Positions 32,203 through 44,188 of a stretch of 64,000 nt of DNA are shown here, piece by piece. The notes beneath the pieces were generated by a model. The model saw only the letters and a list, made by a program, of their open reading frames with translations, was not told the origin of the DNA and did not search any database. Source of the DNA: Nymphaea colorata (taxonomy: Eukaryota > Streptophyta > Magnoliopsida > Nymphaeales > Nymphaeaceae). The stretch is from NCBI RefSeq assembly GCF_008831285.2, contig NC_045147.1, positions 5,062,334 through 5,126,333 on the forward strand, written 5' to 3'. The position numbers were made by a program, and so were the translations under genes. Numbering within the stretch: position 1 is the stretch's first letter; each line of letters begins with the position of its first letter.

Positions 32203-33944
32203 ATGAGGATACGAAACAGATCGACCCATCTCTCGCTCCTGCTCTTCCCCCATTTCTCAAGGGAAGGAGGAGAGAGATTGGTGCAACCGAAGGAGGAAGG
32301 GGCGGCCCAGACGGAGGCTTCACGGCAAGAGCAGAAGGAGGAAGCCGCCAGCGGTGCAGCCTTACACCCCCGGCCACCCAGTTCTCACCCACCCACCTCC
32401 GGATCACTCCCTCTCCTGCAGAAAGCTGCCGGAGAAACCGCAAGGGACTCCCACACCGCCTTGCTCAAGCCTCACACACAGGTAGGTGCCCTCTACCTCA
32501 CCCTTTTTGGGAGTCCCCAACTGCCGTTTCCGCTGCTTCAGCCCCCCTTTTCCGGCCCCAATAATCGCATGCACCTCCCCCTCCCTCGCCAGAAAACGTC
32601 GGATTCCCGACGCCCATCTGGTTTTCCGCTACATTTTATGTTGCATCTCTTGTGGGTACCTACGCCCAAGAGGCACATCTGCTGTTCAAGACGGAAGCCC
32701 GTCTTTCAAAGATGGCTGCAGATTAAACAAATGTAGTCGGAGGGACCGTGTGGTTCGGTCTAGGGGCCGGATTCCTCGGCCGTCCCTTGCCGGATCTGCG
32801 TCGTTCCGGTCGGTGGTGCAAAGGAAATGGGGGAGAGCATTGCACTCTTTTTCTAGCCATGATTTCTCTTTGTTTGTCCTATCGATCTTTTCGGTTCAAT
32901 AAATGCTGAACATAATGACGGTGAAGAGATAAAAGGGCATGGGGATGAGCTCTTCATATGCGGGTTGGTGTTTGTGTGCAGGAAGCCGCACGGCTGGAGA
33001 AAAGAGAGGGTGCAAGGGATGAGAGGTAATGATCGTGATGCTGTTGAAACTTGAAACTATTGGTGCCAATACTAAGTGATAATGGTTCTTAGCCTTATCC
33101 TGCTTCCAAGGATGTCAAATCTGTTTGTGTGATGGAAACATCATATGGGTTGTTGATGGGTTTTTTTTGTTGTTATTTTGTTTTTCTTCCTTCTGGATTT
33201 TGAACAGAAATTGGTCAAGTGTGGAGGCTACCGAGAAGGATTATTCACAAGGTATGTGTTGTTTACAGAGAGAACATATATCTAAAGGTAGAGCATTTTT
33301 GTTGTTGTTGTTGTTGTTATTGATGTTGATGATGATGGCGGCGATGGTGATGGAGGAGGAAAATAAGAGCTGTTGGCATTGGGGTTAGTTTTAGGGTGGG
33401 GGCAGCGTGGATTTTGATTCTTTGATGCAATTGAGAAGCCCCATAATCGCATATCTGAATCTCTCATGGTTTCTTACCTTTGTTGATGGTGGTGCATAAT
33501 GCAACCGAAAACGGCACGGCAGATGGAAGATGGCATGAGGAGAAGAGCGCGTTCCCTTTGAAGAAGAGGAAGAATCTCGAGTGGGCATTCGACGGCGGTG
33601 AGGATGACGGCGATAATGGTGCTGAAGATGAGAGCGACGATGATGAGTGTAAGCAGAAGAGGAAGAAAGCCAAGGCGGTGGAGAAGAAATGGAGGTGCAC
33701 TCGGATGAACGGTAGAGGATGGAGGTGCAGCAAGCCAACACTTGTGGGATACTCCCTCTGCGAGCACCATCTCGGCAAGGGGAGGAGGATAAAGACGATC
33801 AACACACTTGCACCACAGAAACAGCAAGACGATAATCCTGAAGCTGCAAACGGGAGCAAGAAGAACAAGAAGAAAGAGAAGGAGATCGTTAAGGCTCGAT
33901 CCATGAACAGCCTTCTTCTAGATCAGGCTTCTCCTAGTGCCTAA
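32203..33944 (+). CDS. WRC-domain nuclear protein, four exons
   Basis: Exons are 32203-32481, 32982-33025, 33208-33251 and 33523-33944 (279, 44, 44 and 422 nt; 262 residues plus stop). All introns are GT-AG and the phases join: the split codons read Glu-Arg-Asn and Gln-Asp-Gly-Arg-Trp. Exon 1 begins MRIRNRS, like the MRIRKR start of plant WRC-only proteins, and is rich in Pro/Ser/Glu. Residues 123-139 read DGRWHEEKSAFPLKKRK. After an acidic stretch and a basic KQKRKKAK cluster (likely nuclear import), the WRC motif KWRCTRMNGRGWRCSK has its Cys/His ligands at residues 181, 191, 202 and 205 (C-X9-C-X10-C-X2-H). WRC is the zinc-binding, DNA-contacting half of growth-regulating factors. No QLQ domain is present, so this is not a GRF. 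The specific role is unknown. An in-frame ATG at 32059 is close to the TATA box and less likely to be used. Confidence 0.8.
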
Positions 33945-36900
33945 ATGGAAAGCCCCTATCCGCATCCCCTCCTCTTCTGGTTTCTTTCTCCTGTTTTCCT
34001 TTTGTGGGAATCTTTAGAATTAGTTGCAGTCATGCAGAGGGTGCAGGTCTTTCTTCTAGTGGGTGCTCTATAGCAGAAAGTAGACGCGAGTTCCTCTCTA
34101 GCCTTTCCCCTCCCTCTTTCTTCGCTTGTGAAATGGATGCATGGATGAAAATGAAGTTGGTTTTTTTTTTTTTTTTTTTCTGGTTCATTTATCAAAGCTG
34201 CCTGCCTGCACTTCTTTTCTGATTTTACCCCTCGACAAAACCAAGGAAAAAAAAGAAAAAAAGCCATACTTTTGCGCTGTGTGAATTTGGCGTCAAGGAG
34301 ACATGCGTACGATGAATAATTTCCTCTCTTTTTTTTTTTAATCTGTGCCTGCTTTCCCTCTTGACTGTCAAATTGTTTTCCAGAAAATGCCGGAGATAAA
34401 TAGATGATTTTTTCTGGGCAACCGAAGGAAATGAAAATGAAGGCCGGAAATGAGTTAAATACTGAGCTCGGCAATTCATGATTGCGAAAAAAGAGCACAG
34501 TTTTATGGTGTGCAAAAATTTTAAAATATTTTTTTGAAAAAGAATAAAGGTGTCTGATTTCCTTTTTATGCTTTTTTTTTTTTTGGGAGAAATCCGATTG
34601 ATGGCGTTGAGCGTAATCTGGAAGAGGATGGAGCGAAGGGCTTGAAGGAGCCATGACCCTTCATTCGATGCGACAACGTTCTTTCTAGATTGTCTGGAAT
34701 GCCCCTTCTCTTTTTTGGGAAGGGTGAGCGACAAGTTGCTTACCCAAGTGGGTACACTACAACTTGTATGATGTTGTTAATACTGTTTAAATATTTAAGA
34801 GCTCCTTTGGATGATTTCTAATCGAGTTCTTAGGGAAAAAAAATCTTTGCTCCAACCAATTCTTTTTGAATAAAAATAAGTAAGTTTGTCATAATTCAAT
34901 AAAGGTGAAATCCTTTGCATTCATTATTTAAACTGAATTTTATATATATATATATATAGAAAAAACAATTTTTAGGGAGTTGCACCAATGACCAACTCAG
35001 TTGGCGGTACCAGGAAATGTTTGTTAAAATTTTCACTGCCGTCTCTGCGAGACGCTCGTCCTCCTTGACATAACTTATATGACATAACGTGGAGAACGAT
35101 AGGCACTAGGCAGTCCTATAGCAGCAACGGGTTCAAGGCTTGGCTTGGGAAAAAAAAGGGTCTCGAGCGAGCTCCCGCCAAATTCTGAATGGTCGTCCGT
35201 GGAGAGGGGAGGACCGACGGCTGATCACACCAACCGAGCCGGGAAGGGTTTGACTCGTTGACGCTCGCCTCGGTCGAGCTCAGGCGCTGATCACGTGAAT
35301 GAATGAGAAAGGCTAAAGTGACCGGACATCGATGATTAGCTCCTGAAAATTAACCGACTTCGAATCGAGTCTGCTCATAAAAAAAATTACTGCGCAATTA
35401 ACCCGAGAAACCCGAACCAATAAGTTGGTTCTTTCCTTTTTTTGAAACCCCAATAGCTTGGAACTATTATAGATATTCAAAGCTCGAAAGACATATTCCG
35501 TCAAAAAATTGATTGAACAGCTGGCTGAAAGTATATGTGATTCAGGATTTGTGACAAAGGGATGAGAAGGGTCTAATCCACGCAGGCACACACATATATA
35601 TATACTATGCCAAACGGGATCTACAAGCTAACTCCTAACGAGTCCGAAACTGCATCAGGCTACTTTGCTTATAAAGCGTTGGCTTGAAAAGTTGTTAGTT
35701 TGCACCCGTAGCTTATGGAGAAATTAAGCCAAATTAACCTTACTCCAAACCTTGTAAACATTAGGAAGACAGACCATAGTGAAATCAAGCCTTCCCGTGC
35801 CGTTACCTCCTCTCGAGGAGAGGAAAGCGCGCGCGTGTGTGTGTGGGGGGGGGAAGAAGGCAGTGCAGGCGCTGAGGAGGCAACTGCCCACACAGATATT
35901 CAAAAATTTATATCTTCATATTGATATTTTAGGAAAATTCACTTCACTTACATATTGGTGTTCATTAAAAATTTAAAAAGTTATAACTGCTGTCTCTTAG
36001 CTACAATTTTCTTACTCCACCGGTAACTTTATCTCTACCATGTTTTGTTATAAAGAAAAAGAGGAAAGTAAGAAAGATTCGTGCGCCGGTGCTAGAGGAG
36101 GAGGAGGAGGAGGAGGAGGCGGGGAGAGAGAGAGAGAGAACCAACGTAAAATTTAATTTTTGTGATTAGCAAGGCGAGATTGGGGAGAGAATTAGCAGTT
36201 TATATATGCCAAGGCATATGAGAGGCAATACGCTGGTGGCCGGCATGCATGCATCCGGGGTAGTTTCAAATTATTCACCTCCTTCAACAACCTCCCTCAC
36301 CGTGAAATGGAAAGCAGCAAAAGAGAGTACATGGTGTGCACAAACACACGCTACCTCGAGGTCCAATAATGAAGGCAATCGGACCCCACGGTGGGGCCGG
36401 CGGTGCTTGTAACAATGGCTGTCGTCGCTCCGTTTCCTTGGGCATCATTCTTGCACATGTCAAAGTTGGGGGCGCTTTCTCCATTCAGTCGACGATCGAC
36501 GAGGTTATGGAGCGATTAGCAGCAGCTCTTGCTGGGCCCAACCCTCTTTTAATGCCACGCATAAGCCTTTATCACCTTCAACCACGACCACACTCCTCTG
36601 TTTGCTACAGGCTACAATGAGTTTCGAACTCCTGTCCAGCTACCTAATGCCTACAACTCTTTTATTGAGCCATCTTTTTGGGTTTTTTTTAATTACTATA
36701 GAAGGAAATAAAAAATGGTATGGCACTAAAAGGATGATTTTTTTTTTAAATCAAATCTGCGAAAACCTATTATGTTCGTGTAACAAGACGTTTTTTTTAA
36801 CTTTTTTGAACCTTGTTTTCGTTTGGATGATAAAAATGAGTTTTTCAAGATGTCTACACCAACTAGCGTCTTTTAAATACACAGAGTTTCTTTGTATATA

Positions 36901-37091
36901 GAAAAATTGAAATCTGCAGACTACAAAATGTTACTTGATACTAAATATTTAAAAACTGTGGCTAAATACAACGTAAACAATCACTAAAAACACTACAAAC
37001 CAGTACCATGCTACAGACCGTTGCTAGTGTTTCTATTGCATGTACAACATCTGGCAAGTGCAATTGGCTCATTTCAAATATATATATATAA

Positions 37092-37123
<32 letters not shown>

Positions 37124-37452
37124 ATAAAAACCAAACAGTTAGGTCAGGAATAAAAGCCACACACTTTAAGTTTTTGCTAAAAAATTAATTAAATAAAATA
37201 TAAACATCTTAATATATTTATAAAAACTTTCTTGATATAAAACATGATTTGATTCAAGTTGTTTTTTTATGAAAAATATGAATTTTTTATTATCAAAATG
37301 TTGATGTTATGAGGGCCATTTTGGTTTTTCTTATTATAAAAACACTATCAAAGCCTAACAAATGATCAACTTAATATATGTTTTGCGTCAACCTTTTTCT
37401 TAAGATCATATCAGTAAGGTTAGATTGCAAAAAAATTAAAGGGTATGGCTTT

Positions 37453-37455
<3 letters not shown>
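33945..37455. other. 3' flank of the WRC gene and intergenic DNA, no gene seen
   Basis: The first several hundred bases should be the WRC 3' UTR. Beyond that are simple repeats: a long T run near 34160, (TA)n near 34942, a CGCG/(GT)n/G run near 35827-35851, and (GAG)n then (GA)n near 36096-36139. No protein-like frame stands out. Confidence 0.45.
36096..36139. repeat. (GAG)n then (GA)n microsatellite
   Basis: Repeated GAG triplets pass into a GA run after a short GGCGGGG interruption. Confidence 0.85.

Positions 37456-37515
<60 letters not shown>
37456..37515. repeat. (AT)n microsatellite
   Basis: About 60 bases of uninterrupted AT dinucleotide repeat. It generates a false I-Y repeat frame. 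Confidence 0.95.
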
Positions 37516-37520
<5 letters not shown>

Positions 37521-38167
37521 CATTGAACACATACCATTAAACATTGACTATGACTACCATTAGTGGCTGTTCACTTCCGCAGCTTGTTTCATATGACTTG
37601 TAAAAAGTTTTATGCAACAAAAGTTGACAAGGACGAGCAAGAATTAACATCAATCAATGTGAACATATTTAAGCCAAGACTAGGAGAAAAGAAAACAAAA
37701 GGTTGATGGTTATTAGATCAATATAACAAGAGAGCGAAGCAAAAATGTGACTAGATCACCGACCACTTAGAGGTGATCATTGTTCCATGGGATAGGAGGA
37801 CAAAGAAAGTCTTGTCTACCACACCACTGTCTTATCTCAATAGACAGAACAGTTCTCTGTCCTTTGTTTGATAAATTTAGGAACAAAATACCACATCCTT
37901 TCTATCCGGCATTTGTTTCATGTGGAACATGTGTGTCGATTATATCCATTTCTGTCTGGTGTTTGTTTCCTATGGTGTCCATGCTGTCTGAATAGTCCGC
38001 TGTTTGTGACTTGTGAAGTTTGTTTTGTCCATTCTATCTATTGTTTGTGAATATAAACCCTGTGTTTGTATAAATTGCCAGATCTATTCACTGTTTGTTG
38101 GTAATATCTGACAAAACTTTAGTTGCAAAACAAGAGAAGTGGTGGCCCTCTTTCATCCATGGTTTCT

Positions 38168-38204
<37 letters not shown>

Positions 38205-40019
38205 AGTTTTCTGAGATGATCCCATAAACTTTTTGAGAGATGATACTTGAACCATCTGAATAGCAAAATTAGAAGTACAATTTTCGAAATTCATATCATC
38301 AACACTTAATTCCAATAAGAAAAGAGGCGGTATTTAGTCCCACCTATCCTTCAATAATTTTATAAAGTGGTTTAAAGACAAACCATTTTGGTTTTTGCCT
38401 GCTTCATAAAATCTTTATGTCTCTAATATTAGTCAATAGATGCATGCCAAAAAATTGAAGACATTTTTTCTATTGATTAACTGCAAAGATGAACTTGGCC
38501 CCGTTTTCAGCATCTACTGATACACACAGATAGGTAAGCAAGAATATGCTAAACAAGTTCATGTTGATATCATCTTGAAGAAGCAAATTTGCCACAACCA
38601 TCAATACCCACCATTTCTTTTGCTTTGCTTGCCTTCAGAGGGTAGACAGACAAAATCAGGAAAACAACAAGGCATCTAGTAGAAATGCACTAGGAAAAAA
38701 TTGCATAAAGAGGAGTCAATGTTTCCAATAAGGAAAACCAACATAGAATGGCCAATGGGACTTTACCAGAGCCCTCTGATTCTGGGAATACCACTTACCC
38801 GAGCTCAAAGATAAGAAGGAAGAAAAACACAGTATGAAAAAGAAGAAGCGATGAAGTGCCGGGAAAATAAATACATTCAGAAAAAAATAAAGGGTCCCAA
38901 GTAACACTCAGTTAAAAATTGACTTACGTACACATATTAAAAGAAACAGGCCTTTTCGCACTATAAGAAAAGGAAAACAATGGCAGTGACTCGACAACAC
39001 CACAAAAACTGCCAACACAGCATAGGTTATACTTAAACGGCAAGCTTCTCTGTAGAAATCGAATGACAGAATGCTGGGTTTTCACATGCCAAGAACAGAA
39101 AATCCAGTTTTGCCTCTGTTGCATATGAAAAAAACAGTTACACGTGAAGAAACTGATTTCCATCTCTCTCGGTCATTTCATCAAACAAGTTATGCGCGAT
39201 GTGGAACATACATACCCTGAATGCTAGCCGATCGATGAGACTTGGGTCACCGGTTGAAACTTGGTCACTATTCTTGTGCCTGGTGTAAAGAACTCAAATT
39301 TTCCACTTCATCTATACACCGGCTCCTAGTTGCCCAGCTTCCTGTTCTAAACGACCTTCATCTATACACCTAGTGAAACCCTAACTTTAGCTCTAGCTCA
39401 GAAAGTATGAGTGGTACTCCTAAACTAACTAGATGCAACACTTAGCCTACCTTCAATTTGGATTTAGTTCAAGTGTTACAGATGCAACTTTATTTGTCAC
39501 TCCTCATTCATGAGGCCCAATAACTTCACTATTCACAGTCAGAGTGTCCTTCTGAGCTAATTTCTAGCTCCACGTTTTGTCCGAATCATCCCGGTCTTTG
39601 AGCCATTACGATCAAGCAGCTCTGATTCGGGTATCCCCAGCTCAACTAAAAAAGACTCCATCTAGACCTCAGGTTCTCATTTCCAGCAGCGCCTTTTCCC
39701 AAAAACAGTCCAGTCAATTTCCAAATGTTCAAATTCTAGATAAACCAGAAAGAATTCTGACGAAATTCCAAGCTTAGGAATACTTTCATAAGCTCTTTGA
39801 TGTGGTATGGTTTGCAATACATAATCTTATTATATTTTTGAATTTTGGATGATTTTATGAAGGGAAAAACAGTCATTTTACATGTGATGTATAGGGCCAC
39901 TTTGGTCTTCTGTCCAAACTTCATATTTCATTACCTTCCTAAGTTTAAAACTTAGTAAACGTATGTTTAATATGAATATTTGAAACGTACATGGGAAAGT
40001 CTCTCCCAAGCCAGACACA
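37516..40019. other. Intergenic sequence with short internal repeats, no gene seen
   Basis: A TGTTTG-rich block at about 37860-38100 repeats TGTC(C/T)..TGTTTGT-like words imperfectly, and an (AT)n tract sits at 38170-38202. No splice-consistent coding chain was found. Confidence 0.4.
38170..38202. repeat. (AT)n microsatellite
   Basis: About 33 bases of AT dinucleotide repeat. Confidence 0.95.
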
Positions 40020-40290
40020 CCTCGCTCACCAATTCGTCCGTCTGGGTGGGCCTAGTGTGGGTGGACCTGATCTAAGCATACTTCACCCAGTTAAGTCTAT
40101 TCCACGTTAAACCCAAATCCACCTAGCCCACCCAAATTCATTTGGGTGGGCAGACCTGTTCTGAGCCGGGTTCACCCAGTTAAGGCTATCTCAGGTTAAC
40201 CCAAATCCACCAAGCTCACGAAATCCATTTAGGTGGGTGCAGTGTGGGTGGACCCGATCTAAGCCAGGTTCTCTGGTCAAACCTATTTAA
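40020..40290. repeat. Minisatellite of about 90-98 bp, three imperfect copies
   Basis: GACC(T/C)G.TCT.AGC words start at 40064, 40153 and 40251, giving spacings of 89 and 98 bp. Each unit also carries TTCACCCAGTTAAG-like and CCCAAATCCACC words and a GGTGGG block. Confidence 0.7.
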
Positions 40291-41780
40291 TTCAAGTTAA
40301 GTCAACTATGCACTACTCCAGTCAACCCTGACCAAACCATACACTGAACCCATCTTCGATCAAATTTCCACTGCAACCAATTTCAGTCAACTTAACTTGA
40401 ACTCACTTACGCCAAGAGGGACGAAATCTGGATACATATACATCTTCTATCCAAATCCGGGTTCAAAAATACAAACTAATATCCTTATGGAATTTACATC
40501 TAGATCATAGATTTCAAATCCAAATTTATGATCTGTTCTTTTTTCCAAATCTGAATCTTGCTATCAAATACCAGTCCAAGTCATAGATCCAAGTTGTCAA
40601 TCTGGATTTATATCTAGATTCCAGTTCACAATCTACTTAATTTAGATCATGAATTCTGATCTAAGTCAACAGTCCACACTCATCATCTATGATCTTTCAC
40701 ACATCCCAGATCCGACTCTCAGATCTTAACCTAATTTTCGAATTCAAAGTCACAATCCGATTCTTAGTTTCCTATCCGGAAACTAGAATCATTTTTGGAT
40801 CAAGTCCTTATCTTCAAATCCTTCGACCTAAGCCAGGATCTGAGATCCATATTTAGGAAAAATGTCTAGCTTCGTTGAATATACTTATGCCCATTGGCGG
40901 CCTACTTTTCCAAGCCTAGATGTGGACCACGGATCTCATGTTTGATTTGAGTATTAAACGTCAATTTTATTTGATCTTGCTACATCATCCAACTTTAATC
41001 AGAGTAGTTCAATCCCAATTTCCTATCTTTTCATCATGGAACCGAGGGTTGGACAACACATTCCTTTGCAATTTCTAAATTACTCTTGAGTTGGCGTCCC
41101 TTTCATTTGGAAAAATATGATCTCAATCTCTATCAAGTCAAATTCAAATAGGGTGAGTTAATTAACTAGATTTAGACACATGGCTTGCTCAAATAATCTC
41201 GGTCATCCAGTTCAGGGTCGAACCCTTGCATCTACCTTTAACATTTTCTGATGCAATTGATCTCTTTTTATATGAACCAAAACACTTTTGCTGGAAGGAA
41301 AACCTCTAAATCCCTCATATGATGACATGTGTCATCCTCAAAAGATCGTAGCCACTCAATTTGGTAGAAGTTTTTTATTCCGAAGAAATCCAAAAACTTC
41401 AAAATTATCAGGCTAATCTCACAATGACGCCATCCACCTGAGAGATAAGATCCACGGTGGGATCCGATAAATCATATCAAAATCTGATAATTCCTAGGGG
41501 TTAGATGATTAGATCCAAACACTATAATAGGATCTGATAGGCTTTGACATTTATATCCACATGCCATCATTGGATTTAGATTCACAGATTGGTCCACTTC
41601 ATCTTACATTCAATCCCCACCTTCCAGTCTCAAATTATTTTCTTTTTCGAATTTCTAAACATTTAAAATATATCCATCACAGGGTGTCACACAATTATAT
41701 AATTATGGAGCCGATCTCCATTTCCTTCCTTTTTTGTTTTTTGTTGACTCAGCATATTTTGAGAAGAAAGAGAGCATGTT
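40291..41780. other. GATC/ATCTAGAT-rich noncoding stretch, possible old LTR
   Basis: About 1.2 kb in which short words such as ATCTAGAT, CCAAATC and GATCTAAG recur far more often than in neighbouring DNA, without a coding frame. This texture is seen in some LTR fragments, but no TG/CA ends or duplications were found, so its identity is open. Confidence 0.3.
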
Positions 41781-41799
41781 AAGGTAATTAAGCCAAGTT
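41781..41799. repeat. 19-bp target-site duplication, left
   Basis: AAGGTAATTAAGCCAAGTT, repeated exactly at 42033-42051. Confidence 0.85.
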
Positions 41800-42032
41800 G
41801 CCTAATGGATGTAGCATAACTGGTTGAACAGGTAGACAAGTAAGAGGCACATCGCCTGTTCTCATGTGGGATCTACTCTACTGTACCATTAAAGGTGAGA
41901 TCATGATACTCAAGTTAAGGTTTTAATGTACTTTACCCAGATCCCGATGCAATCTAGGACCTTGAAGGTAAAGGGGAATGAAAGGGTCTTCAAGTCTTAG
42001 TTAAATGGTATGTTGCAACCTCTTGCTTACAC
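41800..42032 (+). mobile_element. SINE-like insertion
   Basis: 233 bp are bounded by an exact 19-bp direct repeat, the size left by LINE-type target-primed insertion. Near the left end, TAGCATAACTGG (about 41812-41823) fits the RNA polymerase III A-box consensus TRGYNNANNNGG, as in tRNA-derived SINEs. A good B-box is not visible: GTTCTCATGTGGG, about 44 bases on, is a weak candidate. There is no poly-A tail; the element ends CTTGCTTACAC. The duplication is strong evidence of insertion, while the SINE class is inferred. Confidence 0.6.
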
Positions 42033-42051
42033 AAGGTAATTAAGCCAAGTT
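42033..42051. repeat. 19-bp target-site duplication, right
   Basis: Exact match to 41781-41799. Confidence 0.85.
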
Positions 42052-42351
42052 AATTTTTCTCTTTCTCTTCTCCTTGTCAATCTCGTTTTTATTTATGGTA
42101 TTTCTTTATGCACTTTTCCGATCCATTAATTCACCTTCTTCTATGCTATTGGAATTAAATATCCTTTACGGAAGGAAGATAGGCTGGTTGGTTTAGAGGT
42201 AAGCTCGTGCCTTTTCTTTCCTGGTTTCTTTGTTTCATCATTTTCTTTTCCTTCATTAACTTTTCTCTTTCGTCCCTTTGTTACGTTTGAAGGTTAGATA
42301 CTAGAGAAGAAACGCACACCCCCCTTAGAGGCAGCACTACACCGAGGTAAT
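42052..42351. other. Spacer between SINE and Copia 3
   Basis: CT-rich noncoding sequence with nothing recognised. Confidence 0.45.
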
Positions 42352-42863
42352 TGTTGCTCTAACTCCTGTCGTGGAGGAGCTTGTGGGAACGTGTGTGCGT
42401 GCATCATTCTAGAATGTGCGTGGGTTCCAACATTTGTGGGTAGTTAAAGTGAAGAAAATCATAAAAGAAAAAAAAAAGTGAAGTGAAGGGGTTGTGGGAA
42501 AGCATGATGAGCAGTTACTATTCTTGATGATCAAGTTTTGCCTTTTTTTGTTTTTTCTATATATAATTGTTTTAGTGTAGTTGAGAATAACGCCCAAAAA
42601 GAAGAAAGGGAATTTTTTTTTTTGCCTCCACCGAGTGACTCCCTTTTCTCTCTCGCGCGCTCTCTCTCTCCCTTGCCGTGTATTCTCCGCAGCTTGCATT
42701 TTCATCTTGGTGTGCTGCCACCGTTTTTATTCCCTCACTTGACGCATCTTACACCAGTGGCAGCCATTGAAGCCATAGCAGGCTACACGGTTGCAACCTC
42801 TCCTCCTCATTTTGCCTTATCAAAACGAGGCAATTGAGTGCGAATCAAGGGAGTCTGCCAACA
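42352..42863 (+). repeat. 5' LTR of Copia 3
   Basis: 512 bp. It contains a TATA-like CTATATATAATTG at about 42557 followed by a T/CT-rich leader, the likely promoter of the element. Confidence 0.9.
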
Positions 42864-42884
42864 TTTGGTACCAAAGCTTCAGGT
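42864..42884 (+). promoter_or_regulatory. Primer-binding-like site of Copia 3
   Basis: TTTGGTACCAAAGCTTCAGG immediately follows the LTR. It resembles the initiator-Met type TGGTATCAGAGC with substitutions. Confidence 0.6.
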
Positions 42885-42890
42885 TGTATG

Positions 42891-43935
42891 CCAAAGCTCC
42901 CTCGATTCAAGCGGATGCCGATCATCACAACTGAGGCAGCGCGGGAGATCGCCAGTGGGACGTTTCAGTATCATCTGCTCATGGCAACCAACTATACCAG
43001 TTGGGTGATTAGGGTCCATGTGATGATGGAGGATCAAGACGTCTGGGAGGCAGTCGAGCCGATGGCCAGTGTGGCTGTCGACACGACGAAGGACAAGAAG
43101 GCGAGGTCGCATCATCTCCAAGCCCTCCCGAAGGATCTCCTAATGCAGGTGGCAAAGAAGGCGATGGTGAAAGAGGTCTGGGATTGCCTCAAGTCCAGAT
43201 TTTTTGGGGCCAATCGCGTGAGGAATGCCCGTCTACGACATTGAAGTGTGACTTTGACGCCTTGAGAATGCAGAAAGGAGAGTCGTTGGATCAGTATGGG
43301 GGTAGACTCACCGGAATGTCCGTCAAGTATACCAACTTAGGGGAACCCTGAGCGACGCCGCTCTGGTGAAGAAGCTATTTGACACCGTACCAAATCAGTT
43401 TCTCAACGTAATCGCCAGTGTAGAGCAGTTTTGCGACCTTGACACTATGCTGTTTGAAGAGGCCATGGGATGACTCAAGACCTACGAAGAAGAGGCCGTG
43501 GGATGACTCAAGACCTACGAAGAACGCTCTCGTCCCGAGCATTCCGTACCGGTGGCAACGGCGATGCTCAACTACTTCTCACTCAGGCCGAGTGGGAAGT
43601 ACGACAGAAGAGAAGTGGCGGCAACCCATCATTGACCCGAAAAGTGAGGGCTCACGGGGAAGGAGGGGTTCGCTGCTGGGGTGGACGTGGCAGAGGGCAT
43701 GGAAGAGGTGGACGCGGCGACTTCCCACTCAAGGACAGAGCAGGTGGCTCTGGGGGTGGTGGTCATGACAAGAATCACATCCGTTGCTTCAATTGTGAGG
43801 AGTTGGGGCATTACGCGAACCAATGCAAAGCCCCCAAGAAGAAGGAGGAGGTGCATCTCACACAAGCTGACGACACTGAGCCAGCCCTGCTGCTTGCAGA
43901 GTTGGAAGAAGTGGTGCCCGCAGCACTTGAGTGAC
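42891..43935 (+). pseudogene. Copia 3 gag, frameshifted
   Basis: It starts MPKLPRFKRMPIITTE and continues with NYTSWVIRVHVMMEDQDVWE, the usual gag entry. At about 43240 the frame shifts: LKCDFDALRMQKGESLDQYG then reads in another frame. A CX2CX4HX4C knuckle (CFNCEELGHYANQC) follows at about 43790. In-frame TGA codons interrupt the region around 43470-43510. A 33-bp unit is duplicated at 43456-43521. Confidence 0.85.
43456..43521 (+). repeat. 33-bp tandem duplication in Copia 3 gag
   Basis: GAAGAGGCC.TGGGATGACT begins at 43456 and 43489. The units differ by one base and each carries the same in-frame TGA. Confidence 0.85.
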
Positions 43936-43963
43936 TAGAATGGTAGGATCGGCAGGATGCCAT

Positions 43964-44188
43964 CCTGCTAAATGAGGAGCAGGTATGGCCGGAACTGCAC
44001 GAGACCAAGCACTATAAGGAAACTACCGATGATGTCGTCCTGCTAAATGAGGAGCAGCTATGACAGGAACTGCACGAGACCGAGCACTGCAAGGAAACTA
44101 TCAATGTTGTCGTCCTGCTAAATGAGGAGCAGGTATGGCCAGAACTGCACGAGACCGAGCATTGCAAGGAAACTACCGATATCTGGTA
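43964..44188 (+). repeat. 75-bp tandem repeat, three copies, in Copia 3 gag-protease spacer
   Basis: CCTGCTAAATGAGGAGCAG begins at 43964, 44039 and 44114. The period is exactly 75 bp (25 codons), so the repeat keeps frame. It lies between the zinc knuckle and the protease. Confidence 0.92.

Noticed and set aside
33464-33904. Long minus-strand frames opposite the WRC gene
   Set aside because: They are antisense shadows of exon 4, whose WRC motif and splice phases support the plus strand.
34980-35160. tRNA-like words (AACTCAGTTGGC and GGTTCAAGGC)
   Set aside because: The two candidate promoter boxes are about 130 bases apart, too far for a tRNA or ordinary SINE head, and no cloverleaf is evident.
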